Positions 1 through 5,547 of a stretch of 21,546 nucleotides of DNA are shown here, piece after piece. Every line of letters starts with the position of its first letter. Within the stretch, counting starts at the first letter, position 1. Below the pieces are notes generated by a model that made no database searches, was not told where the DNA came from, and worked only from the letters and a program-made list of their open reading frames with translations. The stretch spans positions 1 to 21,546 of the IMG/VR virus record IMGVR_UViG_3300005664_000121; one strand, written 5' to 3'. This DNA is from a virus. The translations under genes and the position numbers were made by a program.

Positions 1-296
1 GAGCGAATGAGAAGCACAATATCCTCTGTAAGTTTTGCCCGAGGACTCTGCTCTCCACGAGCTTGTCGCCCCTTATTTACCATATCCTGGGAATTATCTT
101 GATGTGTCCCGGTAATTAGATGGGCTGGATTCACACAGCCTGGATTATCACAAATGTGCCGGACAACCTCTTTCGGCAACGCATTTGCAGCAATTCGGTG
201 AGCATAGGCCCAGTGATTGTTATACCAGGAGACACCATAACCGGCTTTATTCTTGGCGCCTGTCCACATCTGGCAGGGTGATGTCTCCTCGGTCAT
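1..296 (-). CDS. HNH endonuclease, partial (C-terminus beyond left edge)
   Basis: A likely free-standing phage HNH nuclease of the homing type that cuts DNA at sites lacking the gene. The visible 98 residues contain CQMWTGAKNKAGYG, then AHRIAANA, then the core RHICDNPGCVNPAHL followed by GTHQDN and MVNKGRQARGE. This is the usual order for the HNH_3-type phage family, with the CDNPGCVNPxHL metal and catalytic block intact. The ATG at 296 is preceded by AAAGGAG four to five bases upstream. The frame is still open at base 1 with a lysine/threonine-rich segment (KLTEDIVLLIR), which in this family precedes a short DNA-binding tail. It overlaps the end of the upstream small gene by 50 bases. The family call is strong; activity and target are unknown. 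Confidence 0.85.
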   Translation of the reverse strand, partial: MTEETSPCQMWTGAKNKAGYGVSWYNNHWAYAHRIAANALPKEVVRHICDNPGCVNPAHLITGTHQDNSQDMVNKGRQARGEQSPRAKLTEDIVLLIR

Positions 297-426
297 AAAA
301 CTCCTTTAAAATTTCCAAATGTTCTTTGTCTTCTTGAATACGCTTGCGAAACCGGACACTCTTTGAGTGATTCAAAGACATGTCCTGGTTCTTTTCAGAT
401 TTCTTGGTTGTCTGCTGCTTTTTCAT
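247..426 (-). CDS. Small basic/charged hypothetical protein (59 aa)
   Basis: Unrecognised small protein, MKKQQTTKKSEKNQDMSLNH at its start, rich in Lys, Arg and Glu, with a predicted helical middle (KSVRFRKRIQEDKEHLEILK) and an acidic end. No known domain is visible. It has an ATG start at 426 but no clear Shine-Dalgarno sequence. It overlaps the preceding 54-residue gene by 32 bases and the following HNH gene by 50 bases, which is longer than the usual overlaps here and lowers confidence. The upstream extension of the same frame would need a GTG at 483 inside the previous gene and is less likely. Confidence 0.45.
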   Translation of the reverse strand: MKKQQTTKKSEKNQDMSLNHSKSVRFRKRIQEDKEHLEILKEFYDRGDITLPDVDRRQE

Positions 427-559
427 ATAGCTTGTCAATGTGGTCATCCACCTTATCAATGAAGGCATCAATAAGGTCTTCACTTGTCACTTCAAGTAAT
501 TCAAGAAGTGTTATTTCATCTAGCTTACGAAGGGTTTCAATTAGCTCCAAGCGGTTCAT
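395..559 (-). CDS. Small acidic helical phage protein (54 aa)
   Basis: Starts MNRLELIETLRKLDEITLLE and continues with LLEVTSEDLIDAFIDKVDDH. The pattern LDE-(I/V)-TLLELL-x-(I/V)-(S/T)-SE(D/E)-(L/I)-(V/I)-xxF is one I recognise from small conserved proteins in many tailed phages, whose function is not established as far as I know. It is almost entirely helix-forming with regular leucine spacing, so oligomerisation or partner binding is plausible but inferred. The ATG at 559 lies inside the end of the preceding gene, with a GGAGAG about 12 bases upstream. Confidence 0.65.
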   Translation of the reverse strand: MNRLELIETLRKLDEITLLELLEVTSEDLIDAFIDKVDDHIDKLYEKAADNQEI

Positions 560-722
560 ATTCTAGTACACTCTCCAGCATCTTATTTACTTTATCCAAA
601 ACTTCTTGTTCACAATAGAAAGTTAATGTATGGTCTTTGTCGATTGCAAAATCAGACATAACCATGTTGGCACCAAAAGTGATGTAGTTTGGGGCACCAG
701 TCCATTTAATTGATTGTTTCAT
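537..722 (-). CDS. Hypothetical protein (61 aa)
   Basis: Unrecognised protein beginning MKQSIKWTGAPNYITFGANM, mixed charge, no signal peptide or membrane segment. The ATG at 722 overlaps the end of the phosphatase-like gene by 17 bases; a TTG four codons further upstream in frame is a weaker alternative. Position between the phosphatase-like gene and the small acidic helical protein suggests it is part of the same polycistronic message. Confidence 0.55.
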   Translation of the reverse strand: MKQSIKWTGAPNYITFGANMVMSDFAIDKDHTLTFYCEQEVLDKVNKMLESVLEYEPLGAN

Positions 723-1095
723 ACTGTTCCTCAAATGCTTTTACAAGCTCTGGATGCATATGAGGATACTGATCAGGAATACTCAACACCTTTGTTGGTG
801 TTTCCTTGAACACGTCTTCTCCAAATTCTGCAACTGCGTTAATATAGTTTTCTTTATTTACAAATACAATTTCTTGTGCCCAGGCCAACAAGGTGGGCGT
901 TAATGGAATTAATGCATCTCCCCAACTACCAGCGGCTCGTGTGTTATATTTAGGGGCATACAGACGTGCTGCGGTAGCACTGCGGAGGATGCCCATACTA
1001 CACACAAAGAGTACTTTCTTATCTGGGCCTTGGTATGGATTGCTAACCACACCATAACGAGCCTGTCGAATCTTATCGCTTAGTGTTTGCGTCAT
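706..1095 (-). CDS. Low-molecular-weight protein tyrosine phosphatase-like protein
   Basis: Probable cytoplasmic phosphatase of the low-molecular-weight tyrosine phosphatase fold, 129 residues (family usually about 140-160). The phosphate-binding loop is visible as VLFVCSMGILRSATAARL, giving C32-x5-R38-S39, the family's C(x)5R(S/T) signature. The general-acid loop is probably D108 in SIPDQYPHMHPEL near the C-terminus, where classical members have an Asp-Pro-Tyr type motif. The spacing between the two is shorter than usual. The ATG at 1095 lies inside the end of the DUF3310-like gene (23-base overlap). Family members dephosphorylate phosphotyrosine, or in some lineages act on arsenate or related substrates. 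A role in altering host phosphorylation signalling is inference. Confidence 0.75.
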   Translation of the reverse strand: MTQTLSDKIRQARYGVVSNPYQGPDKKVLFVCSMGILRSATAARLYAPKYNTRAAGSWGDALIPLTPTLLAWAQEIVFVNKENYINAVAEFGEDVFKETPTKVLSIPDQYPHMHPELVKAFEEQYETIN

Positions 1096-1297
1096 TCTCT
1101 ACCTCAAGACATTTTTGAATGAAATGTGCTGCCTTTTTCAAATCTTCAATACCACCTTTATGGCGCCACCTAGAGAGGTACTTTACTGCAGTACCATCGA
1201 GATAACCCAATCCCCAAGCAGTGATTACATCCCAGGGCTCGTGACCTTTGAACTGCTTGTAATGATCTCCAGCAATTTGAATGTCATTTGCATTCAT
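1073..1297 (-). CDS. DUF3310 / T7 gp1.7-like protein
   Basis: Short 74-residue protein with the DUF3310 hallmarks: HYK at 12-14, EPWDVITAWGLGYLDGTAVK at about 20-39, then YLSRWRHKGGIEDLKKAAHF. From memory, phage T7 gp1.7, which has nucleotide kinase activity on dTMP and dGMP, carries this domain. A role in nucleotide metabolism is therefore possible but untested for this short version. The conserved core is complete. The ATG at 1297 forms an ATGA overlap with the stop of the metallophosphoesterase gene, indicating translational coupling. Two ATGs exist (1297 and 1293, different frames); the first gives the family N-terminus. Confidence 0.8.
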   Translation of the reverse strand: MNANDIQIAGDHYKQFKGHEPWDVITAWGLGYLDGTAVKYLSRWRHKGGIEDLKKAAHFIQKCLEVENDANTKR

Positions 1298-2055
1298 AGA
1301 TACTTTTCTTTCAAATAATTTAGGGAAACAAACATAGGATGGTAGTGGCCGTCTTTAACTTCATGCTTCATCCAGATTCCTCGGTCATAAGTGTTACCTT
1401 GTGGCCCTAGATAATCTTCGTTGTGCTCATAACAACTGCCACAGAAAAGCCCTAATACGGGTCGTCCGTCTGCTGCGACTTCTCTATGCATGTCCCAGTT
1501 TTGAACGTGTCCCATGGTGCAGGACATGTGTTTCCGCTGAACAAGCATTCTAGCTGAAGCGACAGGGCGACCAAGAACACCAGAGGTAAAGTAGTGACAG
1601 TAAGCAACACCGTCGATAACCACAGGCTGCAAGAATGGAATAACCTCCCAACCAAATTCCTCATACTTTAAGTCTTTGGTTGAGATGGTTCCATCAAGCT
1701 TTGCATCGTTTTGGACCACGCGCTCGATGCGGTTTTCATGGTTGCCCATTGTGAGTACAAGCCTGGGTACATATTGCGAATGCTTTGTCTTACGCATTTT
1801 GGCATTATAGTCGCTGATCGGTGCCAAGAGTGCTTCCATGCCCTGATGTGCTGCCTGAATGTCGGCTTTATATCGCCTACCTTCAAAGTCTCGCTTGCCC
1901 ACATCATAAGAAGACAAACTAGGCATATCCGCAAAATCCCCGATACAAACCACCACATCTGGCTTTTTAGCCACGATGTAGTTTCCCATAGCGGTAAGAA
2001 ACGCTGTGTCGTTTCCTTGCTTGAATTGAACATCAGGGATTATGAGGTGTTTCAA
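1294..2055 (-). CDS. Calcineurin-like metallophosphoesterase
   Basis: A 253-residue protein of the calcineurin-like metallophosphoesterase superfamily, enzymes that use two metal ions to hydrolyse phosphomono- or diesters. The metal-binding blocks appear in order: IPDVQ (D8, Q10), CIGDFAD (D40, D43), MGNHENR (N105, H106, E107), AYCHYFTSG (H154) and MGHVQ (H183). The first block has Gln where the classical D-x-H has His. No signal peptide is seen, so it is probably cytoplasmic. The start is TTG at 2055, chosen because D8 lies eight codons in and no ATG precedes it; AGG sits seven bases upstream. It overlaps the upstream gene by 23 bases. Phage members are common but their substrates are mostly unknown; nucleotide or nucleic-acid phosphate is a guess. 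Confidence 0.85.
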   Translation of the reverse strand: MKHLIIPDVQFKQGNDTAFLTAMGNYIVAKKPDVVVCIGDFADMPSLSSYDVGKRDFEGRRYKADIQAAHQGMEALLAPISDYNAKMRKTKHSQYVPRLVLTMGNHENRIERVVQNDAKLDGTISTKDLKYEEFGWEVIPFLQPVVIDGVAYCHYFTSGVLGRPVASARMLVQRKHMSCTMGHVQNWDMHREVAADGRPVLGLFCGSCYEHNEDYLGPQGNTYDRGIWMKHEVKDGHYHPMFVSLNYLKEKYL

Positions 2056-2257
2056 GTTTAAACCTATCTATACGTAATTGTAGAATATCAAGGTAATCCG
2101 TCATTGACATCCACTGTTCTTGGAGAAGATTTTGATCTACTAAGGAGAGCTTTGTATACGAAGGAGTAGTTTTAAACTTAGTGAGGCTGTCTAGTTTAAG
2201 GAAAAGCTCCGCTGCTTCATCAACTACTCTTTGCTGGTAGGGTCGGTACTTAATCAT
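2033..2257 (-). CDS. Small conserved phage protein, crAss001_48-related type
   Basis: A 74-residue protein starting MIKYRPYQQRVVDEAAELFL and ending with a Y-x-x-IL-x-x-RI-x-x-F segment (YLDILQLRIDRFKL). The pattern K-P-x-QQRV-(I/V)-DE-x-AEL, then LxxQ-x-x-(S)M-x-x-Y-x-x-IL-x-x-RI is shared by a widespread family of small phage proteins that I associate with the name crAss001_48-related; no function is established to my knowledge. It is predicted to be mostly helical. ATG at 2257; it overlaps the preceding gene by eight bases. Confidence 0.7.
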   Translation of the reverse strand: MIKYRPYQQRVVDEAAELFLKLDSLTKFKTTPSYTKLSLVDQNLLQEQWMSMTDYLDILQLRIDRFKLETPHNP

Positions 2258-2447
2258 TTAAAGGAAGGTTTAGTTGACCGAGGTCTACTTGTTGTTCCAC
2301 CGGAACAACCCCGTAAGCTGCCGACAAGCCAGTTGCCATTAGGAAATTTAATCCAAATTGCAGGATGGCTTGTGTCTGCTTTTCATCAAGAGAGGCAGTA
2401 AATTGGAGAGAGCCATCAGCATTCTTAACAGGTACATCAATAATCAT
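2250..2447 (-). CDS. Hypothetical protein (65 aa)
   Basis: Unrecognised protein with an acidic N-terminal segment (MIIDVPVKNADGSLQFTASL) and a hydrophobic stretch from about residue 29 to 46 (ILQFGLNFLMATGLSAAYGV). That stretch could be a membrane segment or simply a buried helix. The ATG at 2447 overlaps the end of the HNH gene by four bases (ATGA), so it is probably translated by coupling. Confidence 0.6.
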   Translation of the reverse strand: MIIDVPVKNADGSLQFTASLDEKQTQAILQFGLNFLMATGLSAAYGVVPVEQQVDLGQLNLPLND

Positions 2448-2806
2448 CGTTGTTTTTCTTTCTTTTCTCTAAGAGTTTTTGCCTTATGGCAGGGAGTACA
2501 TAGGACTTGGAGGTTTGCCTTGGCGCAGAATAACCCCTCAATAAAGGCATCCCAGGTAGTGAAACCATGAATACCAATGATTGGGGTGATGTGATCGACC
2601 TCGACTTGCTTTGCTGGAAACTCATTATGACATGCGGCGCATCTGAAATGCTGTGCAATGCGACCAGTCGTTGCATTAATCTTTTTCTCTGTCTTAGCTT
2701 CATTTAGTGTTTCATACTTTGGGGGATAGCGTCTACTCCCCCCTCGAAGCACTGCAATAATGAACGCTTTCTTCCTCGCTGGGGTCCACGGCTTTTTCTC
2801 GGTCAT
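2444..2806 (-). CDS. HNH endonuclease (phage small HNH type)
   Basis: A 120-residue nuclease with a basic N-terminus (MTEKKPWTPARKKAF) and a complete HNH core. A zinc-binding pair C56-x2-C59 (RCAACHNEF) is followed by VDHITPI (D71, H72), then NLQVLC (N98) and C103-x2-C106-H107. This is the McrA/HNH arrangement common in phages near replication genes, where such proteins may be homing nucleases or DNA-processing enzymes. It is an intact ORF with an ATG start at 2806. That start lies inside the C-terminus of the 5'-3' exonuclease gene (74-base overlap), which is long for this window. Confidence 0.85.
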   Translation of the reverse strand: MTEKKPWTPARKKAFIIAVLRGGSRRYPPKYETLNEAKTEKKINATTGRIAQHFRCAACHNEFPAKQVEVDHITPIIGIHGFTTWDAFIEGLFCAKANLQVLCTPCHKAKTLREKKEKQR

Positions 2807-3470
2807 CTTTCCACATACCTCCAGGCTCTCGCCATATCCAAAGACATTTAGCGGTCATTGCAAATTCTTCATAGCAGGAGAATTTGTCTCGAACAGCCCA
2901 GTAATATTCCTCTTCCGAATTACATGCGTCCAGAATGTTTTTGGCTTTCTTTGGCCCGATTCCAGGCACGCCTTTAATTCCGTCAGCGGTGTCACCAATA
3001 AGACACTGATAATAAAAGAAACGAATAGCTTCTTCATTTGTAACGTAGTATTTTTCTTTCTTTACGAAGTTGTAATGGTCGCCCGGTATCATATCTAAAT
3101 CCTTGTCGATTGTACATATGACCACAGGCTCCTGCCTACCACGAAGTTCCATTTGCCGTACACCCAACATATCATCTGCTTCACAGCCCTGTGACCACTG
3201 GGCACCCCAAGACTCAGTCAGGAATCGCTTAACTTCCTTTTCCCAGCGTGGGCGTTTAGCGGTGATCCGATTGGCCTTGTACTCTGGATACACACCATAT
3301 CGAAAGTTGTTATTTCCTGATAACCAAAGCTCAACATCCTCGCTACCAAGCGTCTGACAGATGTCCCGTATGATACACTCTGAGCGGGCGTTGGCAACAA
3401 ACTCTTCATCATCTTCGGCACTAAAAGCCCCTCTGAAGCAAATAATGTCCGCGTCTAGGAGTAGTTTCAA
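2733..3470 (-). CDS. 5'-3' exonuclease (FEN/T7 gp6-like)
   Basis: A 245-residue flap/5'-3' exonuclease of the PIN-like FEN superfamily, which in phages removes RNA primers and flaps during replication or degrades duplex ends. Acidic metal ligands are visible: LLLDADI (D6, D8), CEADD (E97, D99, D100), TIDKDLD (D122, D124) and IGDTADGIKGVPGIGPKKA. The last holds D160 and D163 and forms the helix-3-turn-helix DNA-binding motif. The start is TTG at 3470, which forms a TTGA overlap with the upstream stop and follows GGAAGGGA six bases upstream; no earlier ATG exists and D6 lies near the N-terminus. Neighbours are the SSB-like and polymerase genes, consistent with one replication module. Confidence 0.88.
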   Translation of the reverse strand: MKLLLDADIICFRGAFSAEDDEEFVANARSECIIRDICQTLGSEDVELWLSGNNNFRYGVYPEYKANRITAKRPRWEKEVKRFLTESWGAQWSQGCEADDMLGVRQMELRGRQEPVVICTIDKDLDMIPGDHYNFVKKEKYYVTNEEAIRFFYYQCLIGDTADGIKGVPGIGPKKAKNILDACNSEEEYYWAVRDKFSCYEEFAMTAKCLWIWREPGGMWKDDREKAVDPSEEESVHYCSASRGE

Positions 3471-3730
3471 CCAAAATCCCTTCCACCAACTTTACTTGTA
3501 AGAGTGGCTTCCACTTCCCAAGTTGTTAAAGTTTTTCTGATAAACCTAATCTTCACTTTATACCCTTTGTTCCAGGCCCATATATAGGCTGCATCACGAA
3601 ACCGTTTAACGTCTTTGGCATCAAGCGGGTGGGTTCGTACAAAGTCCCCCACCCGTTGAAGGTTTTCAGTAAACGAATATTTATTCTTAGGAAACTGGTG
3701 GGTTATCTCCGTCCAGCGTTCGTGGGTCAC
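3467..3730 (-). CDS. Hypothetical protein (87 aa)
   Basis: Unrecognised basic protein beginning MTHERWTEITHQFPKNKYSF with the later segment RFRDAAYIWAWNKGYKVKIR, which suggests a compact alpha/beta fold. The start is GTG at 3730, forming a GTGA overlap with the stop of the SSB-like gene; its own stop forms a TTGA overlap with the exonuclease start. The double coupling between two replication genes makes a replication accessory role plausible, but this is inference from position only. Confidence 0.65.
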   Translation of the reverse strand: MTHERWTEITHQFPKNKYSFTENLQRVGDFVRTHPLDAKDVKRFRDAAYIWAWNKGYKVKIRFIRKTLTTWEVEATLTSKVGGRDFG

Positions 3731-4248
3731 TGAGGGATGTCATTGTCCTGCTGGAACAAATCAGCTTCTTGGTTGCCATACACAAAATCAACAAACTGCT
3801 GTGCTGTCACAAGCAAATCTTCCACTGATACGTTTGCATTAGCAAACTGAGGATGCTTTGAGAACTCAATAGCAGAACTAATTGAGCTTTGCTTGATGAT
3901 GTACATCTGCTTAATCTTCCGCTCTTCAGCGGTTTCATAAGTACTCACTGACGTTCGTCCTGCGGGAGCAGGCTTACCATCAGCGACAGGAGCGGCGTCG
4001 TTAGTCGTCGGGACAATTTTCGCCCATTGGTTGAAGCCTGCATCATTCTTCACAACCTCTACATCATATGTTTCACCTGACACCATCTTACGCACTTGAG
4101 CAAAGATAGCTGGGTTGGAGAAAGACATTATCTTCTGTGTACGGTTTTGACCATTGGAAGTGTATACCACTTCTGCCTTGTCATACTTGTTCTTACCGTT
4201 ACGAACTTCTTCAATCTTCACTTCTTGAATCACAATTTTAAAGGCCAT
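3727..4248 (-). CDS. ssb: Probable single-stranded DNA-binding protein
   Basis: A 173-residue protein that looks like a phage ssDNA-binding protein. Residues 1-80 alternate beta-prone stretches (FKIVIQEVKIEEV, KAEVVYTS, YDVEVVKNDAGFNQWAKIV), as expected of an OB-fold. A Pro/Ala-rich linker (about 81-98) follows, then a helical segment with EERKIKQMYIIKQSSISSAI that recurs in phage SSB-like proteins. The tail ends acidic (QQDNDIPQ), resembling the DDDIPF tip by which SSBs recruit partners. The ATG at 4248 has AAGAGG six bases upstream. It sits between the polymerase and 5'-3' exonuclease genes. The call rests on overall pattern, not a diagnostic motif; another OB-fold replication protein is possible. 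Confidence 0.6.
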   Translation of the reverse strand: MAFKIVIQEVKIEEVRNGKNKYDKAEVVYTSNGQNRTQKIMSFSNPAIFAQVRKMVSGETYDVEVVKNDAGFNQWAKIVPTTNDAAPVADGKPAPAGRTSVSTYETAEERKIKQMYIIKQSSISSAIEFSKHPQFANANVSVEDLLVTAQQFVDFVYGNQEADLFQQDNDIPQ

Positions 4249-4411
4249 TATTTACCTCTTGGTTAAGTTCTATTTCAATAATTTCATGATCAGCCACACT
4301 CTTACTTAGGCTGCTTCTAAATCGTTCGGCTGCTTCTTTGCTGTCAAAGACTGCCTTGGGCGCACTATATCCCTCATAGGGATAGAAAGAGATTACAATA
4401 AAAAGTTGCAT
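4238..4411 (-). CDS. Small hypothetical protein (57 aa), possibly leaderless
   Basis: Starts MQLFIVISFYPYEGYSAPKA and continues VFDSKEAAERFRSSLSKS; a small alpha/beta pattern I have seen in phage proteins of unknown function. The gene has no Shine-Dalgarno sequence, and the candidate promoter just upstream would place the transcription start about one base before the ATG at 4411. It follows the polymerase C-terminal gene by ten bases and overlaps the SSB-like start by 11 bases. Confidence 0.6.
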   Translation of the reverse strand: MQLFIVISFYPYEGYSAPKAVFDSKEAAERFRSSLSKSVADHEIIEIELNQEVNNGL

Positions 4412-4418
4412 TACTAAT

Positions 4419-4447
4419 AGTTTACCACACTAGTTCTTTCATGTCAA
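4419..4447 (-). promoter_or_regulatory. Sigma-70 type promoter inside the end of the polymerase gene
   Basis: Reading the minus strand, a perfect -35 TTGACA (4442-4447) is followed by a 17-base spacer and the -10 TAAACT (4419-4424, four of six consensus positions), with a TG one base before the -10 as in extended -10 promoters. The TAA of the -10 is the stop codon of the polymerase gene. It would drive the 57-residue gene, SSB-like gene and everything to the left. Confidence 0.6.
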
Positions 4448-5162
4448 GTTTGTTCATCCCGGTCTGGATTTCGCACGTTAAGGGCAAGCTAAAGGCATAG
4501 CCAAAAGACTCCTGACAAAGCCTTGGAACAGCCTCGACTGCTTGTTTCAGTAGCAGGGCAATTGCTTGTACATTCTGACTAGGACAATCTACTACAATGG
4601 AGTCATGCACCGTGCCAACCATGACAAATTCCAAACCGCTCTCTTGTAGCAGTCGATAAGCATAAATGCGGGCAAGCATAACAAGGTCTGCTCCGAAGCC
4701 TTGCACCGGGTAATTCTTAATTGTGGTAAGAGGCCAATCCCAGTCTCCACGCTTAAGAACTGGTTGAAAGGCGTAAAACCTGCCAGATGGGATGGTGATG
4801 TAGCCATTGCGTTTAACCTCAACTAATAGTTGGTCGTGCCATTTACGGATGCCTTGATACTTCTCATAGTAGCGGTCAATTACTCCTTGCCAGAAGAGTT
4901 CGGGTCGTCGGAATCCTTTAGTGTCCACTCCGGCAAAATCCGGGTCGTGAGCATAGCTGTATGCGCTTCCTCCATAGATGAGTCGGAATTTAAAAATCTT
5001 GGCAACCAGTCGTCCTGGTTTGCCGTCTCCAAGAGAAAAAGCTTTTCGGTTTGCATCATGTATATCTACCTTGTCGATAATTTCTTGTCGCAATATTGGG
5101 TCGCCGCTTAGTTCTGCAGCAACGACCACTTCCAGGCCCTTCACATCTACGTTCAAGAGCAT
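4422..5162 (-). CDS. DNA polymerase family A, C-terminal (palm/fingers) part of a split enzyme
   Basis: The 246-residue catalytic half of a family A (Pol I/T7-type) DNA polymerase. Motif A is at the extreme N-terminus (MLLNVDVKGLE, D6 and E11). Motif B is RLVAKIFKFRLIYGG, giving R51, K55, F59, Y63 and G64 in the canonical RxxxKxxxFxxxYG spacing. NYPVQGFGAD (Q154, G155) and motif C TVHDSIVVD (H186, D187, S188) follow. The residue after the catalytic Asp is Ser where Pol I has Glu. The exonuclease, thumb and TGR motif are missing here and encoded at 5540-6718, so neither product should polymerise alone. The ATG at 5162 comes one base after the nucleotidyltransferase stop, with GGGGAG 13 bases upstream, indicating coupled translation. 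The chain begins almost exactly at the beta strand that carries motif A. Confidence 0.9.
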   Translation of the reverse strand: MLLNVDVKGLEVVVAAELSGDPILRQEIIDKVDIHDANRKAFSLGDGKPGRLVAKIFKFRLIYGGSAYSYAHDPDFAGVDTKGFRRPELFWQGVIDRYYEKYQGIRKWHDQLLVEVKRNGYITIPSGRFYAFQPVLKRGDWDWPLTTIKNYPVQGFGADLVMLARIYAYRLLQESGLEFVMVGTVHDSIVVDCPSQNVQAIALLLKQAVEAVPRLCQESFGYAFSLPLTCEIQTGMNKLDMKELVW

Positions 5163-5163
5163 A

Positions 5164-5547
5164 TCAGTATAGTTTCTCCCCTTTAACTACAACCTCAAAC
5201 AATGCAATACGGTCTTCTTTCTTTAACAGATTTAATTTCTTTGCTAGCTCAGTAGCTGTCACCCACTTGCTAAACTGGTCTTGGTCGCTAACAATAATGT
5301 AGTTCACCAAGGCTTCATTAATTTTTTTCTTAGCAGAGAACCAGCTATTAACTTCGGGTTCACCATAAGTTTTATTGTCTTCTCCACCAATCTTCCAACT
5401 GGTTTCCCTTAGCTGCTTGTATGCTGCTTGTATATCCTCTACAAATAGCACAAAGTCTACATCAGTGGTGGTTACAGGTGGGTTGCAGATATACCTACTA
5501 CCTGTAGGCCATGCTGCTAGGTGAGCACACTCAATGTTGTTAAGCAT
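5164..5547 (-). CDS. Nucleotidyltransferase-fold protein lying between the polymerase halves
   Basis: A 127-residue protein with the minimal nucleotidyltransferase signature hG(G/S)x9-13-DhDh, here PTGSR followed by eleven residues and DVDFVLF (G16, S17, D30, D32 approximately). The C-terminal region LAKKLNLLKKEDRIALFEVV resembles small phage nucleotidyltransferases of unknown substrate. Family members transfer NMP from NTP to proteins, nucleic acids or small molecules; here the target is unknown. The ATG at 5547 overlaps the stop of the polymerase N-terminal gene (ATGCTTAA), and its stop is one base before the polymerase C-terminal ATG, so all three appear co-translated. A start at TTG 5571 is possible but would increase the overlap. 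Being set inside a polymerase is the striking feature. Confidence 0.65.
   Translation of the reverse strand: MLNNIECAHLAAWPTGSRYICNPPVTTTDVDFVLFVEDIQAAYKQLRETSWKIGGEDNKTYGEPEVNSWFSAKKKINEALVNYIIVSDQDQFSKWVTATELAKKLNLLKKEDRIALFEVVVKGEKLY

Noticed and set aside
2437-2703. An 88-codon frame overlapping the HNH gene at 2444-2806
   Set aside because: It is another frame of the HNH gene, with no domain, and the HNH frame has all metal and catalytic positions.
5164-5547. Intein or homing endonuclease inside the polymerase gene
   Set aside because: The polymerase frame stops before the insert and restarts after it; no splicing-domain motifs or HNH/LAGLIDADG motifs are seen in the inserted protein. 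A spliced intron cannot be excluded without RNA data.
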